From assembly GCA_037501455.1 (NCBI GenBank), contig CM074858.1, positions 103,326,001 through 103,390,000 on the forward strand: DNA of 64,000 nucleotides. Direction: 5' to 3'. The stretch comes from Lantana camara (lineage: Eukaryota > Streptophyta > Magnoliopsida > Lamiales > Verbenaceae). Below the pieces are notes generated by a model that was given only the letters and a program-made list of their open reading frames with translations, ran no database searches and was not told the DNA's origin. The position numbers and the translations under genes were made by a program. Positions 46,134-57,258 of this stretch are shown one piece after another. Positions within the stretch are counted from its first letter, which is position 1; every line of letters starts with the position of its first letter.

Positions 46134-48964
46134 AACCTGACTCGTTCGAGGCTTGCTCATGTGATCACGCCCTTAAGAAGGACCACCTTGTTTCATGGGG
46201 TGCAAAGTGTATAGTTGATACGTGCATGATACATGGGGGTGCTCACTTATTCTGAGTAGGTACACTGAGGTGTCCCGTGTGAGAAGATTCCTAAATGGGA
46301 AAGGAAGTTTCTATATTCGGAAATAGAAACTTCTAGATTAGAAAATATCTCACGAGTCATTGATATGATTAAGTGATCCTTAAACTTGAGGTTCCATTGA
46401 TACTTTATGAGCTAACTCTATAGTCTTAGGTGTAAGCTTTAAAGTGTGTCGCCTTAGACAACTGATTCAAGGCTTATGCTGGGGCTGCACAAGTGGCACA
46501 TGAAAGTATATGAGAATCAATAAAGGACCTACGCTTGCATTAGCAAGATGATGATCTCTTGTTATGTAAGTCATTCATATGCCATCTAGGAGTCCTTGGC
46601 CAAGGCAGTGGATCAAGACATCAAGAAAAGAGTTTCTTGGATTGAGATCAAATGGATATGAAATGCACTTAACATTAAGATCAAGATTATTGGGGTTCTA
46701 ATTATTCCCTTGCCCTAGATCTTGATTGAGATATGGGACGTAGGAGGATTGTATCTCACATATGTCAATGACTTAAAGGTTCTGTAGAATCGAGACATTC
46801 TTATTCAGCTAGGGATCAAACACCTGTTGCTAGACTATGGTCGTTTGATCTGTGGACTAATTAATTAATTAGAGAATTAATTAATTAGGGTCACTACTAA
46901 TTGAATTAAGAACCTAGAGGGTCACACACAACAACCCGGTCACGTGGGTTAAGGCTTGAATCGATTAAACGAGTTGATCGAACCATTAAGAGAATGGTGG
47001 GACCCACACGTGTGGGAGGTGTGAATGACACGTGTCCTTATGGACACGTGTAGTCACGTGCAATTATGTGTATATATATTAAATAATTAATGTGTTAATT
47101 ATTTAATGGACTTTGATTTAATTTTGAATTAATATTAAAGTTCTAATTTGGAGAAATAAAGTCCAATAAATAATTAATTATGAATTAATTATATTATTAG
47201 TCTTCAAGTTATTTCTTGTAAAATAAATAAAGTAAAATTAATAATCTAAAAGAGTTAGATTAGAATCTTGCTTTCCAAGTTGATCAATAGGAAGACTTTT
47301 AGTCAAAGTAAGAGACTTAGTCTCCAAGCAAGAAATCCCTTTCCAAAAGAGTTTGGAATTCCTTGTCCAATAAGGAATAGGGTTCGAACCTAACCCTATA
47401 TAAGTGAGGGGTCCGAACCCCATGGGTGATGATACACAATTTTCTCCTTCTCCATAATTATACACTAAAACCTAGAGCCTAAACACCGAATATAGAACTA
47501 GCATCCTCCCTATTCGGATCGTGGTCGCGGTTGGTGGACTATTTCTCTAGAGGGCTACTATCGTGAAGTCTTGAAAGATTCGAAGGAGCTTTTGGGGATC
47601 AAGCCACGTGAAGATTGTTCTTGGGCGGCTAGAACGTGTTAAGAAAGCTACTATCCAAGTGAGTTTCTTGATCACTACGAATTTGGGAATAGGAATTGCA
47701 AGATTTGATCCTTGCTTAGTTGGGAAAATTTTAAATTTCCGCTGCGTTTCCCTTGTGTTTTCCCAACAGGTAACACCCGTTACCTCCCCAAGGCAGACGT
47801 TACCGTGACCAGGCAGCTCCTTCTTCGAACTTCATAGCTAAAATCCCCTGTTCAACTTCCCCAAATCAACAGCAACGAAGCAGCAGCAAACAAGGTAGCA
47901 AGGCAGCAACAAAACACCCAAAAAGCAACACTAAAACGAGCATAAAACCACCCCTCAACAACCGGCAAAGAAAAAAGATGCAAAGCTCCACATATATGCA
48001 TATATATCTAAGAAAACTCAAAGCTTCATTAATGGAAACTTCATAAATGCTCACCTACCATGAAATTCAAGTTCTTATATGCATTAAAGGTGCCCAAGAG
48101 ATCAACAAATAACCTCAAGATCTGCATATAATTCAAGAATTCATCCAAACCCTTACTATAAATTCCATGAAATTTAGCAAATAAACACTTAAAAGAAAGA
48201 GGAGAAGATGGAGATTACAATTCCAGACTTACCTTTCAAATTTGAGGCGAATCGGAGTTGTAATGAGCTTGCAAAGTGAAAAAGGAATAGTGCTCTTCCT
48301 CTCTTCTCTTGGAGCTCGGTTTTCAGCAGCAAAAACCCTTCTCTCCTTCAAGTGGGATGAAACGAATGTCTGAGAGCGAGATAGAGGATTAAGTCTTGAA
48401 GATGTGGGCCCAAGTTTCACTTAATTTGGTCAAATATTGAGGGAAATATGGCCATTTTAGTGAAAGGTGGTCAAAATACACGTGAGGCTCGGTACGAGCG
48501 AAATACGGGGGTCCAAACGGGCTTAGAAAAATTAAACTATGAGTTCTTTAGCTTCCTTTCTTTGTTAAGAGTCCGACGCTTCTTCCGGAATTTGAATACG
48601 AAGTTACGCCTTCCGGAACACAAGGTGCACTAAAACTCCGTTAGGCCCTCGAGTCCCCAAAACAAGTAAATGGTCAAAGACCACAACAAATGAGTTCTAA
48701 AACGTAAAACGAGCATATAATCACGTTTATAAATCACATAATTCATGCATAGTAAGTTGTCACCAAAAATCGGAATTGAAAACGAAGTTAAACAAATTAA
48801 AACGAGTTAAAACGGTTTAAAAACGTTTAAAACTTAAACATACATCATATTATAATTATTCAAATATTCAAATAAATCATATAAATGCATACTTAATTAA
48901 TTAAACGCGCACTTAGCCCACTCGTGACATCATACCTGGAAGGCCGAAGAGTCGGGATGTTACA

Positions 48965-50632
48965 AAAGAATTTATTTGAAAGAAAATTTTCTCAACCTAA
49001 AAATGGGACAAGGGAAGAAAATTGTGAATTGGGTCGGGTGGCCATGACATAAACCCCCTGATGCCTAAATCAACAATTAGCTCAAGAATCTTATGAGTAA
49101 ATTAAAGCACTTGAAAAGTGCAATAAACGTACTTACCAACTAACATGAATTTGATGAGTATTATGGTGGTGTGCCTTTGTATGTCTCTAAGTACACATAC
49201 TTAATATGTATTAAATACATCTATAGAGTTGATGGTTGTAGTTGCGGTGTACTTGAGTGAAATAGGTAAGAAGATTATCTACATTTAATGCAAAACTTGC
49301 ATGATCCTTGACTTGCATTTCAACTGGGGAGGTTGAGGGACCTGGTCACCAGATCCTTTCCTTAGGCATAAACTGATCCCTCTATCTTAGGTCGGGAGGG
49401 AGTTTGAGCGTGCAACTAACTAAGACTAATGCGTCGTACCTTGTGTCATTCCACGTCGTGCTAGGTATCTTCGTGACATTATGGCACATCATAAGACCAC
49501 AAAGATGATCAGGTAGGGCTGACTTGGTTGATGGCCTTTCGACTTATAAAGATGTCATTCACACGCAAATCAACTCGTCAGACAGTAATCATAACAACAT
49601 TTTGTTTTTTTTCCTTCCCTGTAAATAGGATTTCTCAATCATTTTTAAAAGTTATTTTTACTAAAAAGCATATCGAGTGAGTAAGAGCAACTATCGTGTG
49701 AAAAGTTGTCTTAATCTGAGTTTCGAAAGACAAGCTCAAGAGAAATTGGTCGAAACACCTTCTTACTTTAGGTATTATTTCAATGCCTACCCATAAGACA
49801 ATCCTTTCTGAGCTTCAAAGGTCTCTACTCGACTTATTGCTTCGGAATGAGACCGAATTGGAGGAAGAGCAGTCGGAGCATATAAACATTTGTCTGAATC
49901 TATCTTCCGTATCTTACTTTAAAACAAAATATTCAAATTATAAAACATAGTATTATAAGGTTTCCAAATTATAAAACAGAGTATTTAAATTATAAAACGA
50001 AGTATCCAGATTTAAAAGTAGAATATTATTTGTAAAAGTAAAAGTATTCAGGTTTAAAATTGAAGTACGATAAGGTAAAAAAAAAAAGAGTATTATTCGT
50101 AAAAATTAAAGTAATTATGTTTTAAATTAGAGTATTATTCATAATAGTTAAAGTACCTAAATTTATAATTGAAGTATTGTTCATAAATATTAAAGTATTG
50201 AGATTTAAAAATAGAGTATTATTCGTAAAAGTTAAAGTACTCAGGTTTAAAATTGAAGTATGAAAAGGAAAAAGAATTAGTAATGGTATTGCAGTCAATT
50301 GAGGTGAGTGGGAAGTGAAATCAAATTATAAATTTGAATTGAGGAGTTAATATAAATTCTTTTCACATGGGGGAGCAAACTAAATTATTTCCAATTGGGG
50401 GAGAGTTATTAATTATGGCCCCAAAATACTTATTTAAGTAAATTAGGATAATTTAAAAACTAGAAATAAAACTCACTTAATCTAAAGAAAAGATGAACGG
50501 ATTTTACAAATCAAACTAACTATATAGAGTCAAATAAAAAATATAATTTATTTTGTCATACTAATTTTATAATATACCTTATAATTGTTTGTTTATGAGA
50601 TGGTGTCTATTTCTATTATGTATGCACACAAA
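48965..50632. other. Intergenic stretch without recognised gene
   Basis: I see no open frame or element boundary that I can defend between the gypsy-D and gypsy-C LTRs, apart from the minisatellite at about 49930-50256. The first 700 bp is unique-looking sequence of mixed composition; the rest is AT-rich. The last five bases (ACAAA) are the gypsy-C target duplication. Confidence 0.6.
49930..50256. repeat. 42-bp AT-rich minisatellite
   Basis: From 50088 there are four consecutive units of exactly 42 bp, each starting GAGTATTATTC or AAGTATTGTTC and containing TTAAAGTA and TTTAAAAT. Less regular units extend left to about 49930 (ATTATAAAACAGAGTATTTA and similar). There are no indels between the last four units. 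Confidence 0.75.
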
Positions 50633-53600
50633 TGTGACGCCCCGTTTCTCGATCAAGGTAAGTTTTGATACGTGAGTGAACGATTTACCTTTTTATGCAT
50701 GAATTATGTGAAATTATGCCTTAATTTGATCGTCGTATTTGTGCTTATGTAAAATATATGATTTTCATGGTATATGTGACTTCTTGATATGTTAATTATG
50801 TGCTCGTATTGTTCCTATTGGGCTTTGATAGCATGCTTTGCGATTAAATGAAACTATGTGCTTATTTGGACATTTAAAGTATAATTAGGGACAAATTGGT
50901 AAATTTATATTTTCGAACCTGGAACTGGTTAGAACTTAATGAATTTGGGTACATAATTCGATTACGAGTTCGTGGGTTCTTGAATAACTCAATTCGGAGT
51001 TCGGACGAAGAAGTTATAGCCATTTTACGAAAAGTCGACCATTTTAAGCCTCAATGTTGACCTGCGACCCAATTTTAATTCTGAACCAATTTGAGACCCA
51101 ATTTCACTTATAACCCGGTCCAATTGACCCGGTTCATGACCCAAATAGCTGACCCAATTTGCTAAATCAGATTTTAAACAATTCTAAATCCATTTTACAT
51201 TAAAATAAGAGATTCAAACTCATTCTCTCCTAAACCCATTCATATTCTCTCAAGAACTCCAAGAACATCTTAAGCCATTTTCAAGAGACAAGATTGGGGA
51301 TTTAAGCTGGAGATTCGAGGTTGAAGAACACGATATTCTCTCTGATTTTCAGCTCACAGGGCGAGGTTTACGTGCTATTTTCATGGGTTTATGTTCTTGA
51401 AGGTTTTGAGCTAAGATTTGAATGTAGGGTTCTTGTTGTTGGATTGAATTCGAATTTCTTGTTGGAAATGTGTTTATACTGATGTTGGGAACATTTTAGT
51501 ATAAGAATTTCTTGCTTTTATGCTCTTATATGAAATCCACCATTGTTGACCTTTGAAGCTTTTATGAGAATTCTTGCATGTTCGTGTTCTTGTATGTTTT
51601 TGCTTGATTTCGTGTTGGATTCTTGTTCCTTGAGCAATAGCATGAAGAATGTGAATAATTTCCTTAAGTTTCTTGCATGATTGAGGATTTCACCATTGTT
51701 GAGTTTTCAGCCTGAATACTTGAAGAAGATGAAGTTCATATGTGCAAATTGTTGAATTTCTTGATGATTATGTGTTCTAAGGTGTCCTTGACATGTTAAT
51801 TGATGTTTATTGATGTTGCATAAGTTTCAAAGCATGATTTTGGAGTATTTAGAATGCATTTTCGTCATTTTTGAGCATATGTTCGTATTTGAGGTTTTGC
51901 ACGAGTCGTGTCTCTGTACCGAAACACGACCATGTCTCAATTTTGGCTTAGGGAGAGACACGCCTGTGTCTCAAGGTAGATTTCGAACCATTTTGGTTCT
52001 GTACCGAGACACGGCCGTATCTCACTTTACACTGCGGGGGAGACATGGTTATGTCTCATCTCTTTTGTGTGACTGCTATTCGTTTTGCTTTTCATTCGCT
52101 TGTTTCGTTATTTCCTTGCTTTGTTTTCACTTCCATTACACTTCCTACACCCCTAGCATGATATGTTATACTTGGAATCATGATTATACATGTTGTAATG
52201 CCTTGCATACCTCGATTATGTGTAATAATGTGCTAAGTATGATTCACACGTTGTTAATTGCTTATCTTATGACTTGAAAGCTTGTTATATGACTCATATG
52301 GTGTTGTTTGTTAATACTTGCTGAACCATACCATAATTGGATGATCATTTGCACATCATTAGCATATTTGCATTTACTTTGAAGCCGTGCGTCGTCTTAA
52401 TTAGTTTCGAGTCGTGTCTTACCCTTGTTAGTACGTTTATCTTGTTAGGTGGTGAGTCTCCGGACGAGTAGCTTGTTTGCTAGTGGTTGGCCTTTGGAGT
52501 TCTTGGTAAAGGTGAGGAGTTATGATATAAAATGTTTTCAAAACTATGGACACCTATAACCTATCATGTTTGATGGTTTTAAACTTCCTTTTTCAAAGCG
52601 TATACGTAGGCTTTATAAGCCAAGTTTTGTGTGCGTTGCTCGTATTACGGTTATTGTATATGGAAAATAGTTTGCAAGTAAAACTTGAGTTAGTATATGG
52701 GATAAGTGCCAAAATGCTTTTGGAACTTTTATTGAATATTATGTACGTAAGAGTTGTGTAGCGAGGTTTGTTGCCCATGCAAGGACGTTTGCTTGGTTGG
52801 ATGTTCTAGCACTCGGGGACCAAGGTGAGTGATATTCCAGGAAGGCAAGGGCCGACGGATGTCCTCATTCAAAGTTCCCACATGTAAGAACTTGTTAACT
52901 AAACTTCGAGAAGGTTTCGAGGTTAAGGTTTGCAAGGGAGAGGCCGGTTTCATGGACTCGTCTCTTCATATGGTAAGGATGTTCGGGGGGCCATACACCC
53001 ATGACATCAATGGTGTAAGGACGGATTGGTTTGATTTCGATTGGTTTGAGAAGTAAGGATGGAATGCTCTTACTCGCCGAGCCGGTGCTTTGGTTCACGA
53101 TTCGTTTTATAAAACTTGCATTTATTTTGAAAATAAGTTAGATCATGAACGTCTTTGTTTTGAGCATGCATTGAACCTCTTATATCACTTATATTATGTA
53201 ACTTCTCCTCACCGGTTCCTTTTGAACTGACCTCATTTACCTTTCGTGTCCGCAGGTTGCGTTTTGGAGTCAAGCTAGGCGGGGTCTTTCTTGAGAGTCT
53301 TGCTTAGTGTCTAGTTTGTACTCGTTATGCTTGTAGCATACTTTATGTTTTATGTTATTGTTTCGGGATTTATGGATTTAGTATGTATGATATTTTATTA
53401 TGTTAGTTTGGACCGTGTTGGTCATTAGGTTGATTTTACATTCCGTACTTTGAGCATTTTGTGCTGGACCGTGATGGTCACTTTATTTGATGAATGAATG
53501 AACTTTATACACTCGTTATATTTTAATTTAAGCTTCTGTATACCTGTGTTTTATTTACTCGCTTTGTGAGTCTAGTACCGCCTAGCGAGGATGTCCGTTT

Positions 53601-53704
53601 GTCACCGCTTGTTTCGATCTTGGCGGGTATATGAATAGCAATTCTATATACAAGCTAGGTCCGTAGCGCGAGATAGCGGTGGATGCCCTCGTCGGGACGT
53701 TACA
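50633..53704 (+). mobile_element. Gypsy-C solo LTR
   Basis: Ends TGTGACGCCCCG (50633) and GGGACGTTACA (53704), 3072 bp, with a perfect 5-bp target duplication ACAAA (50628-50632 and 53705-53709). The last 130 bases, reverse-complemented, resemble the first 130 of gypsy-D and gypsy-A, so it lies in the opposite orientation to them. A palindrome array is at 51898-52057. A few short open frames (for example 51810-52277) have no recognisable domain. No internal region is present. Confidence 0.9.
51898..52057. repeat. Palindrome array GAGACACG..CGTGTCTC in gypsy-C LTR
   Basis: Five units: 51898-51914 (partial), 51921-51938, 51955-51972, 52006-52023 and 52040-52057. The typical unit is GAGACACGGCCGTATCTC; the arms vary (GAGACATGG / TTATGTCTC, GAGACAC / GTGTCTC) while mostly keeping pairing. 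It is 1.27-1.42 kb from the LTR start. Confidence 0.85.
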
Positions 53705-53757
53705 ACAAATATGATACAATACAAATAGATTTTTAAGTTTAAGTGGTGGGGGATATG

Positions 53758-54485
53758 TAGGGCTGTAAATGGATATCCGAAAATCCGATATCCGTTCGCA
53801 TCCGAATTCGTTTAAAGAGGATAATATCCGTATCCGTTCAAAGAGGATATTATCCGTATCCGATTATAGACATCCGAATTATAAACGGATAAGGATATGG
53901 TAATGACACATCCGATCCGTTTAACATCCGATTCGTTTATACATCCGTTAGATATATCCGTAATCCGTAATCCGTATCCGATAACATATATATCTATATA
54001 TTTTTTATACCTTGATGAAACATATATTAATTTATACATTATATAATTATTTAAGAATTATAAAAAAATAATAACAGTAAACATATATCATATTATTTGT
54101 AATAATAAACTCCATTAATTGTTGTAAACATATATTTTAAATTATATATTATACTTATGAGTTAATGTGTATAGATTTAGTAGATTTATAGTTAGTTGTA
54201 TTAATATTTAATTGTGTTATGAAATTTCAATCTATTATTTTTATTAAAAAAATGTATGTAAAACAGGTAAACGGATACGAATTCGGATATCGGATAATTC
54301 ACTAATCGGATATCCTCACGGATACGGATAATCCGATATTCGAATAATATCCGTCGAATTCGGATACGGATAACATTTTCATTATCCGTCGGATAACGGA
54401 TACGGATTCGGATAACGGATATGCTAAACGGATTCGGATTCGGATACTGCACATTCGCTCCGTTTATTATCCGTTTACACCCCTA
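53758..54485. mobile_element. Non-autonomous hAT-like element (728 bp) rich in ATCCG repeats
   Basis: Inverted ends TAGGGCTGTAAATGGAT (left) and, read on the opposite strand, TAGGGGTGTAAACGGAT (right), with a perfect 8-bp target duplication GGGATATG (53750-53757 and 54486-54493). Both arms (53770-53995 and 54265-54480) are made of repeated ATCCGTATCCG and GGATAT words, so the element could fold into a long imperfect hairpin. The centre is AT-rich. There is no transposase. It lies 53 bp from the end of gypsy-C. Confidence 0.9.
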
Positions 54486-54493
54486 GGGATATG

Positions 54494-55573
54494 ACACAAT
54501 ATCTGACACAAACTCACAAAGACACAATAAATTAATATTTTTAAAGTGGTTGTACATCATAGGAGGAGTGTTAGTTTGAAACTATAACTTTTTTATTTGT
54601 ATATGTTGAGAGTTATATTAAAAAATTAACTTTCAATTGAAGACTAATTATTCTAAAAGGTTGACATTTCAAATAATTTAATTTAATAATTTAATAAATT
54701 AAATAAACCTTGTATTTAATGTGCAACTGTGGAAGGCATATTGTTTTTACTGGTTATTCAATAAATATGTATGATCCATTCAGGCACATTTGTGGCATAT
54801 ATATTCACAAAAGAGCTACATTCAAAGTTGAAAAGGAATTACGGCCGATCCTCCTATCAATCACTAATATATATAACCTTTGAAAGGATTTCATTCGAAA
54901 TTTCTTTTTGGGATGCGATAAATCAAAACTTATGAATCGAATGTGGATAAAAACCGATACTATGAGATTGAAAGCGATATTCAGCCGAATTAGTTAGTTT
55001 CACATATTGTTCATTTCTTTCGATTTTGTGAGTAATTGTAGTCGGATATATAATCCTTCGATCGAAATACCAGATAGCTTAGCATTTCAATACTATATTA
55101 TCTTAATAAGAGGTCTCGTATTCAAGTCAATGTAATTAGTTTTAATAAGAAGAGAGCTTTACGTCTTGATAGTTTGATTGAACTTCCGGAAAAAAAAAAA
55201 AAAAAAAAAAAAGGAAGAAAAACTAAATGCTGGGCCTGGTCCGGATTGAAATGACCTGTTAGGCAGCCCTAACTACATATTGGGCCGTTTGGGTGAAACT
55301 TGGGATCATTAAAGCAATCTGGTTCAGATATCTTTATAGCAAAATAGATCCATAAATTATTTATTATTCATTTTTCCTTTCTTTTAAAGTTGAAGAGAAT
55401 CTTCAATATTGATTTAAAAATATAAAATTGTTATAATGATTAACATGGGAATTAAATTATATTAATCACTATATAAGTTTTTAGGATACATTTCAGTTGT
55501 AAATTTAAAAAAAGTTGTATGCAATTCTCTATTATTTGAATGTATTTTTCCTAAGAAATATATTATAGGGTTG
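54494..55573. other. Intergenic, AT-rich, no gene seen
   Basis: No defensible gene. The only structured part is a possible SINE ending in poly-A at 55212. Confidence 0.6.
55060..55212 (+). mobile_element. Possible SINE with poly-A tail
   Basis: GATAGCTTAGCATTT (about 55073) resembles a pol III A box and GGTCTCGTATTCAAGTC (55112-55128) a B box, with spacing like a tRNA-derived SINE. The sequence ends in a run of more than 20 A (55190-55212). No clear target duplication was found, so this is tentative; a chance A-run is possible. Confidence 0.35.
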
Positions 55574-56043
55574 TTTACATATGCACCCCGCCAAATGAAT
55601 AATTACAACTTGTACTTCCTTATATGAAAATATTGTACAACCTATTCCTTTAAGTTTGAAAAATTACAAATGAAGCCATTCCGGTTGGAATTTTTTGCAA
55701 AATCATTCTTGAATTGATTATATCACACCACTAATTAGTTCCTTATAACAACTCACATATTATTCTCAAGTGATAGATACGTAATTTACGAAGTTTATTG
55801 GAGGATCAGCACATTATTCATTTGTAAATTGATATCCATAATGACTTTTTTCCCCCCTCAATTAGTGGTGAGTAATTAATTAGTGGTGAAATATAATGAA
55901 TTCAAAAAAAATTTTGTGGAAAATCCTATCGTAATGGGTTCATTTAAAATTTTTCAAAATTAAAAGGGTAAGTTATGTAATATTTTCATATAAGGGGATA
56001 CGAGTTATAATTACCTAATCTCGCAAGGTGTGTAAATGTAAAA
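55574..56043. mobile_element. Foldback MITE with about 170-bp inverted repeats
   Basis: The left arm (55574-55745, TTTACATATGCACCCCG, then CTTATATGAAAATATT, GTTTGAAAAATTACAAATGA, CACCACTAATTAG) is repeated in reverse complement on the right (about 55863-56043) with modest divergence. The spacer is about 120 bp and there is no coding sequence. The target duplication was not clear. Confidence 0.7.
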
Positions 56044-56115
56044 ATATTCTATATTATAATATATGATTTAAGGGGCAATCTTTGAAAACTCCCCATGAGT
56101 TTGGAAAGTTCCTTA

Positions 56116-56864
56116 ATATGTTGCACGGACACGGACACGGCGACACGGACACGACACGACACGGACACGGCGACACGGATTTTTTAAAAATTTTAATACA
56201 CGACACGGCTCCGACACGGCTATATTTTATATAAATAAATATATTTTATATATAAATTAAAATATTTTATATAAAAATAAAAATAGTTTATAAGTATAAT
56301 CTAGATAAAATAAAATATTTTAAAAAAATATGTATAATGGGGTTTTGAGAAAACTCCCCATGGGTTGAAAAATTTTGAGTTTGCTCCCCATTTTTAAATA
56401 CATAATTTGGGGTTTTAGATACACGATTCTGGGATTTATATACACGATTCTGGGATTTAGATACATGATTTTTTTCCTTATATTTCCAATACATCATTTG
56501 GGGTTTTAGATACACGATTCTTGAGTTTTAATACATCATTTTTGAAAATAGGGAGCTAAAAGAAATTTGACTTATGAATTGGGGAGTTTTCTCAAATTCC
56601 CCGTAATTAGGAACTAGAATAAGTTTGTTATTTTAGTTTTCACCCAAAAAAATTCTAAAAATATTAAAAAATGCATAAAAAACTTTATTTAATTAGAAAA
56701 TTTGCCCCGACGTGTCCGAGCCGTGTCGGACACTTCACCCCGCCATGTCCGACACCGTGTCCTATTTTTTTTTTTAATTTTTTTTATTTCGGACACGTTT
56801 CAGCGTGTCCGACACGTGTCGGACACTGCACGGACACTTTTTTTGCCGTGTCCGTGCTTTCTAG
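56116..56864. mobile_element. hAT-like element with GCACGGACACGG ends (749 bp)
   Basis: The left end ATATGTTGCACGGACACGG and the right end, on the opposite strand, CTAGAAAGCACGGACACGG form the inverted repeat. The flanks GTTCCTTA (56108-56115) and GTTCCTTT (56865-56872) are an 8-bp duplication with one mismatch. The arms repeat GACACGG and CCGTGTCC words. Another MITE (56339-56602) is inserted inside it. There is no transposase. Confidence 0.7.
56339..56602. mobile_element. Second MITE of the GGGGAGTTTTC family
   Basis: Inverted ends GGGGTTTTGAGAAAACTCCC (left) and GGGGAATTTGAGAAAACTCC (right, opposite strand). Its body shares TACATCATTTGGGG, ATACACGATTCTGGGAT and GGGAGCTAA words with the outer MITE at 56071-57075, so two members of one family sit inside and outside the same hAT-like element. 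Confidence 0.7.
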
Positions 56865-57100
56865 GTTCCTTTTTACTCTCCATTTTCAAATACATCATTT
56901 GGGGTTTTAAATACGCGATACAGATACGCGATTCTGGGATACAGATACACCCCATTTTTAAATACATCATTTGGGGATTTAGATACGCGATTCTGGGATA
57001 CAGATACATCATTTTTTAAAATGGGGAGCTAAGAGGAATTGGACTTATCATTTGGGGAGTTTTCGGGAATTCCCTGATTATTTATTTAAAATGAGAAAAC

Positions 57101-57258
57101 GATTATATATATAAAAAAACATATAATAATAAAATCAGTTGAGAGTTGAAACGTTAACATACTCTCGGCCGTTGGCGGTGGCGCTAAGCCTACAACCGCC
57201 GCACTGTTCTGAGCAGCTCTCCTTTCCCGTTTAACTCTATTCAATACTACAACAGGCA
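57101..57258 (+). promoter_or_regulatory. Core promoter and 5' UTR of the PsbP-like gene
   Basis: TATATATATA at about 57104-57113 is a plausible TATA box about 150 bp before the ATG at 57259. The sequence between turns from AT-rich to a CT-containing leader (CAGCTCTCCTTTCCC). No start-site evidence is available. Confidence 0.45.

Larger units (their letters stand above)
39823..47768 (+). mobile_element. Older Copia-II LTR, interrupted by a second Copia-II copy
   Basis: Starts TGTTAGGAATAGTACCC (39823) and ends TTTTCCCAACA (47768), flanked by GGTAG (39818-39822) and GGTAA (47769-47773), a target duplication with one mismatch. Its own sequence is 39823-39901 and 46134-47768. The part corresponding to about 19624-19834 of the intact LTR is missing at the left junction. 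It is diverged from the inner copy but has the same landmarks, including four CACGTG in 54 bp (47007-47060) and a TATA (CCTATATAAG, 47394). With no internal region of its own it is read as a solo LTR. Confidence 0.8.
36229..48964 (-). mobile_element. Gypsy-D solo LTR, interrupted by hAT-like and Copia-II insertions
   Basis: Ends TGTAGCACC (36229) and GGATGTTACA (48964) with a perfect 5-bp target duplication AAAGA (36224-36228 and 48965-48969). Without the nested hAT-like element (37391-38755) and Copia-II block (39823-47768) it is about 3.4 kb and has no coding region. Its first 130 bases resemble gypsy-A at 6047 and the reverse complement of the end of gypsy-C, so all belong to one broad family. 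On the minus strand it starts TGTAACATCCCG. Remnants of its palindrome array flank the Copia-II insertion. Confidence 0.87.
56071..57075. mobile_element. MITE (GGGGAGTTTTC family) split by a hAT-like insertion
   Basis: The left end (AGGGGCAATCTTTGAAAACT, then CCCC) and the right end (GGGGAGTTTTCGGGAATTCC, then CT) are inverted copies. The body carries repeated TACATCATTTGGGG and ATACGCGATTCTGGGAT words (56890-57010). It is interrupted at 56115 by the element 56116-56864. Its right edge is about 30 bp from the TATA-like sequence of the PsbP-like gene. Confidence 0.7.

Noticed and set aside
48965..49900. Possible unrecognised gene between gypsy-D and gypsy-C
   Set aside because: No frame of useful length, splice pattern or domain was seen on either strand.
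51810..52277. 155-codon frame in the gypsy-C LTR
   Set aside because: It crosses the palindrome array, has no recognisable domain and is not present in the other gypsy LTRs.
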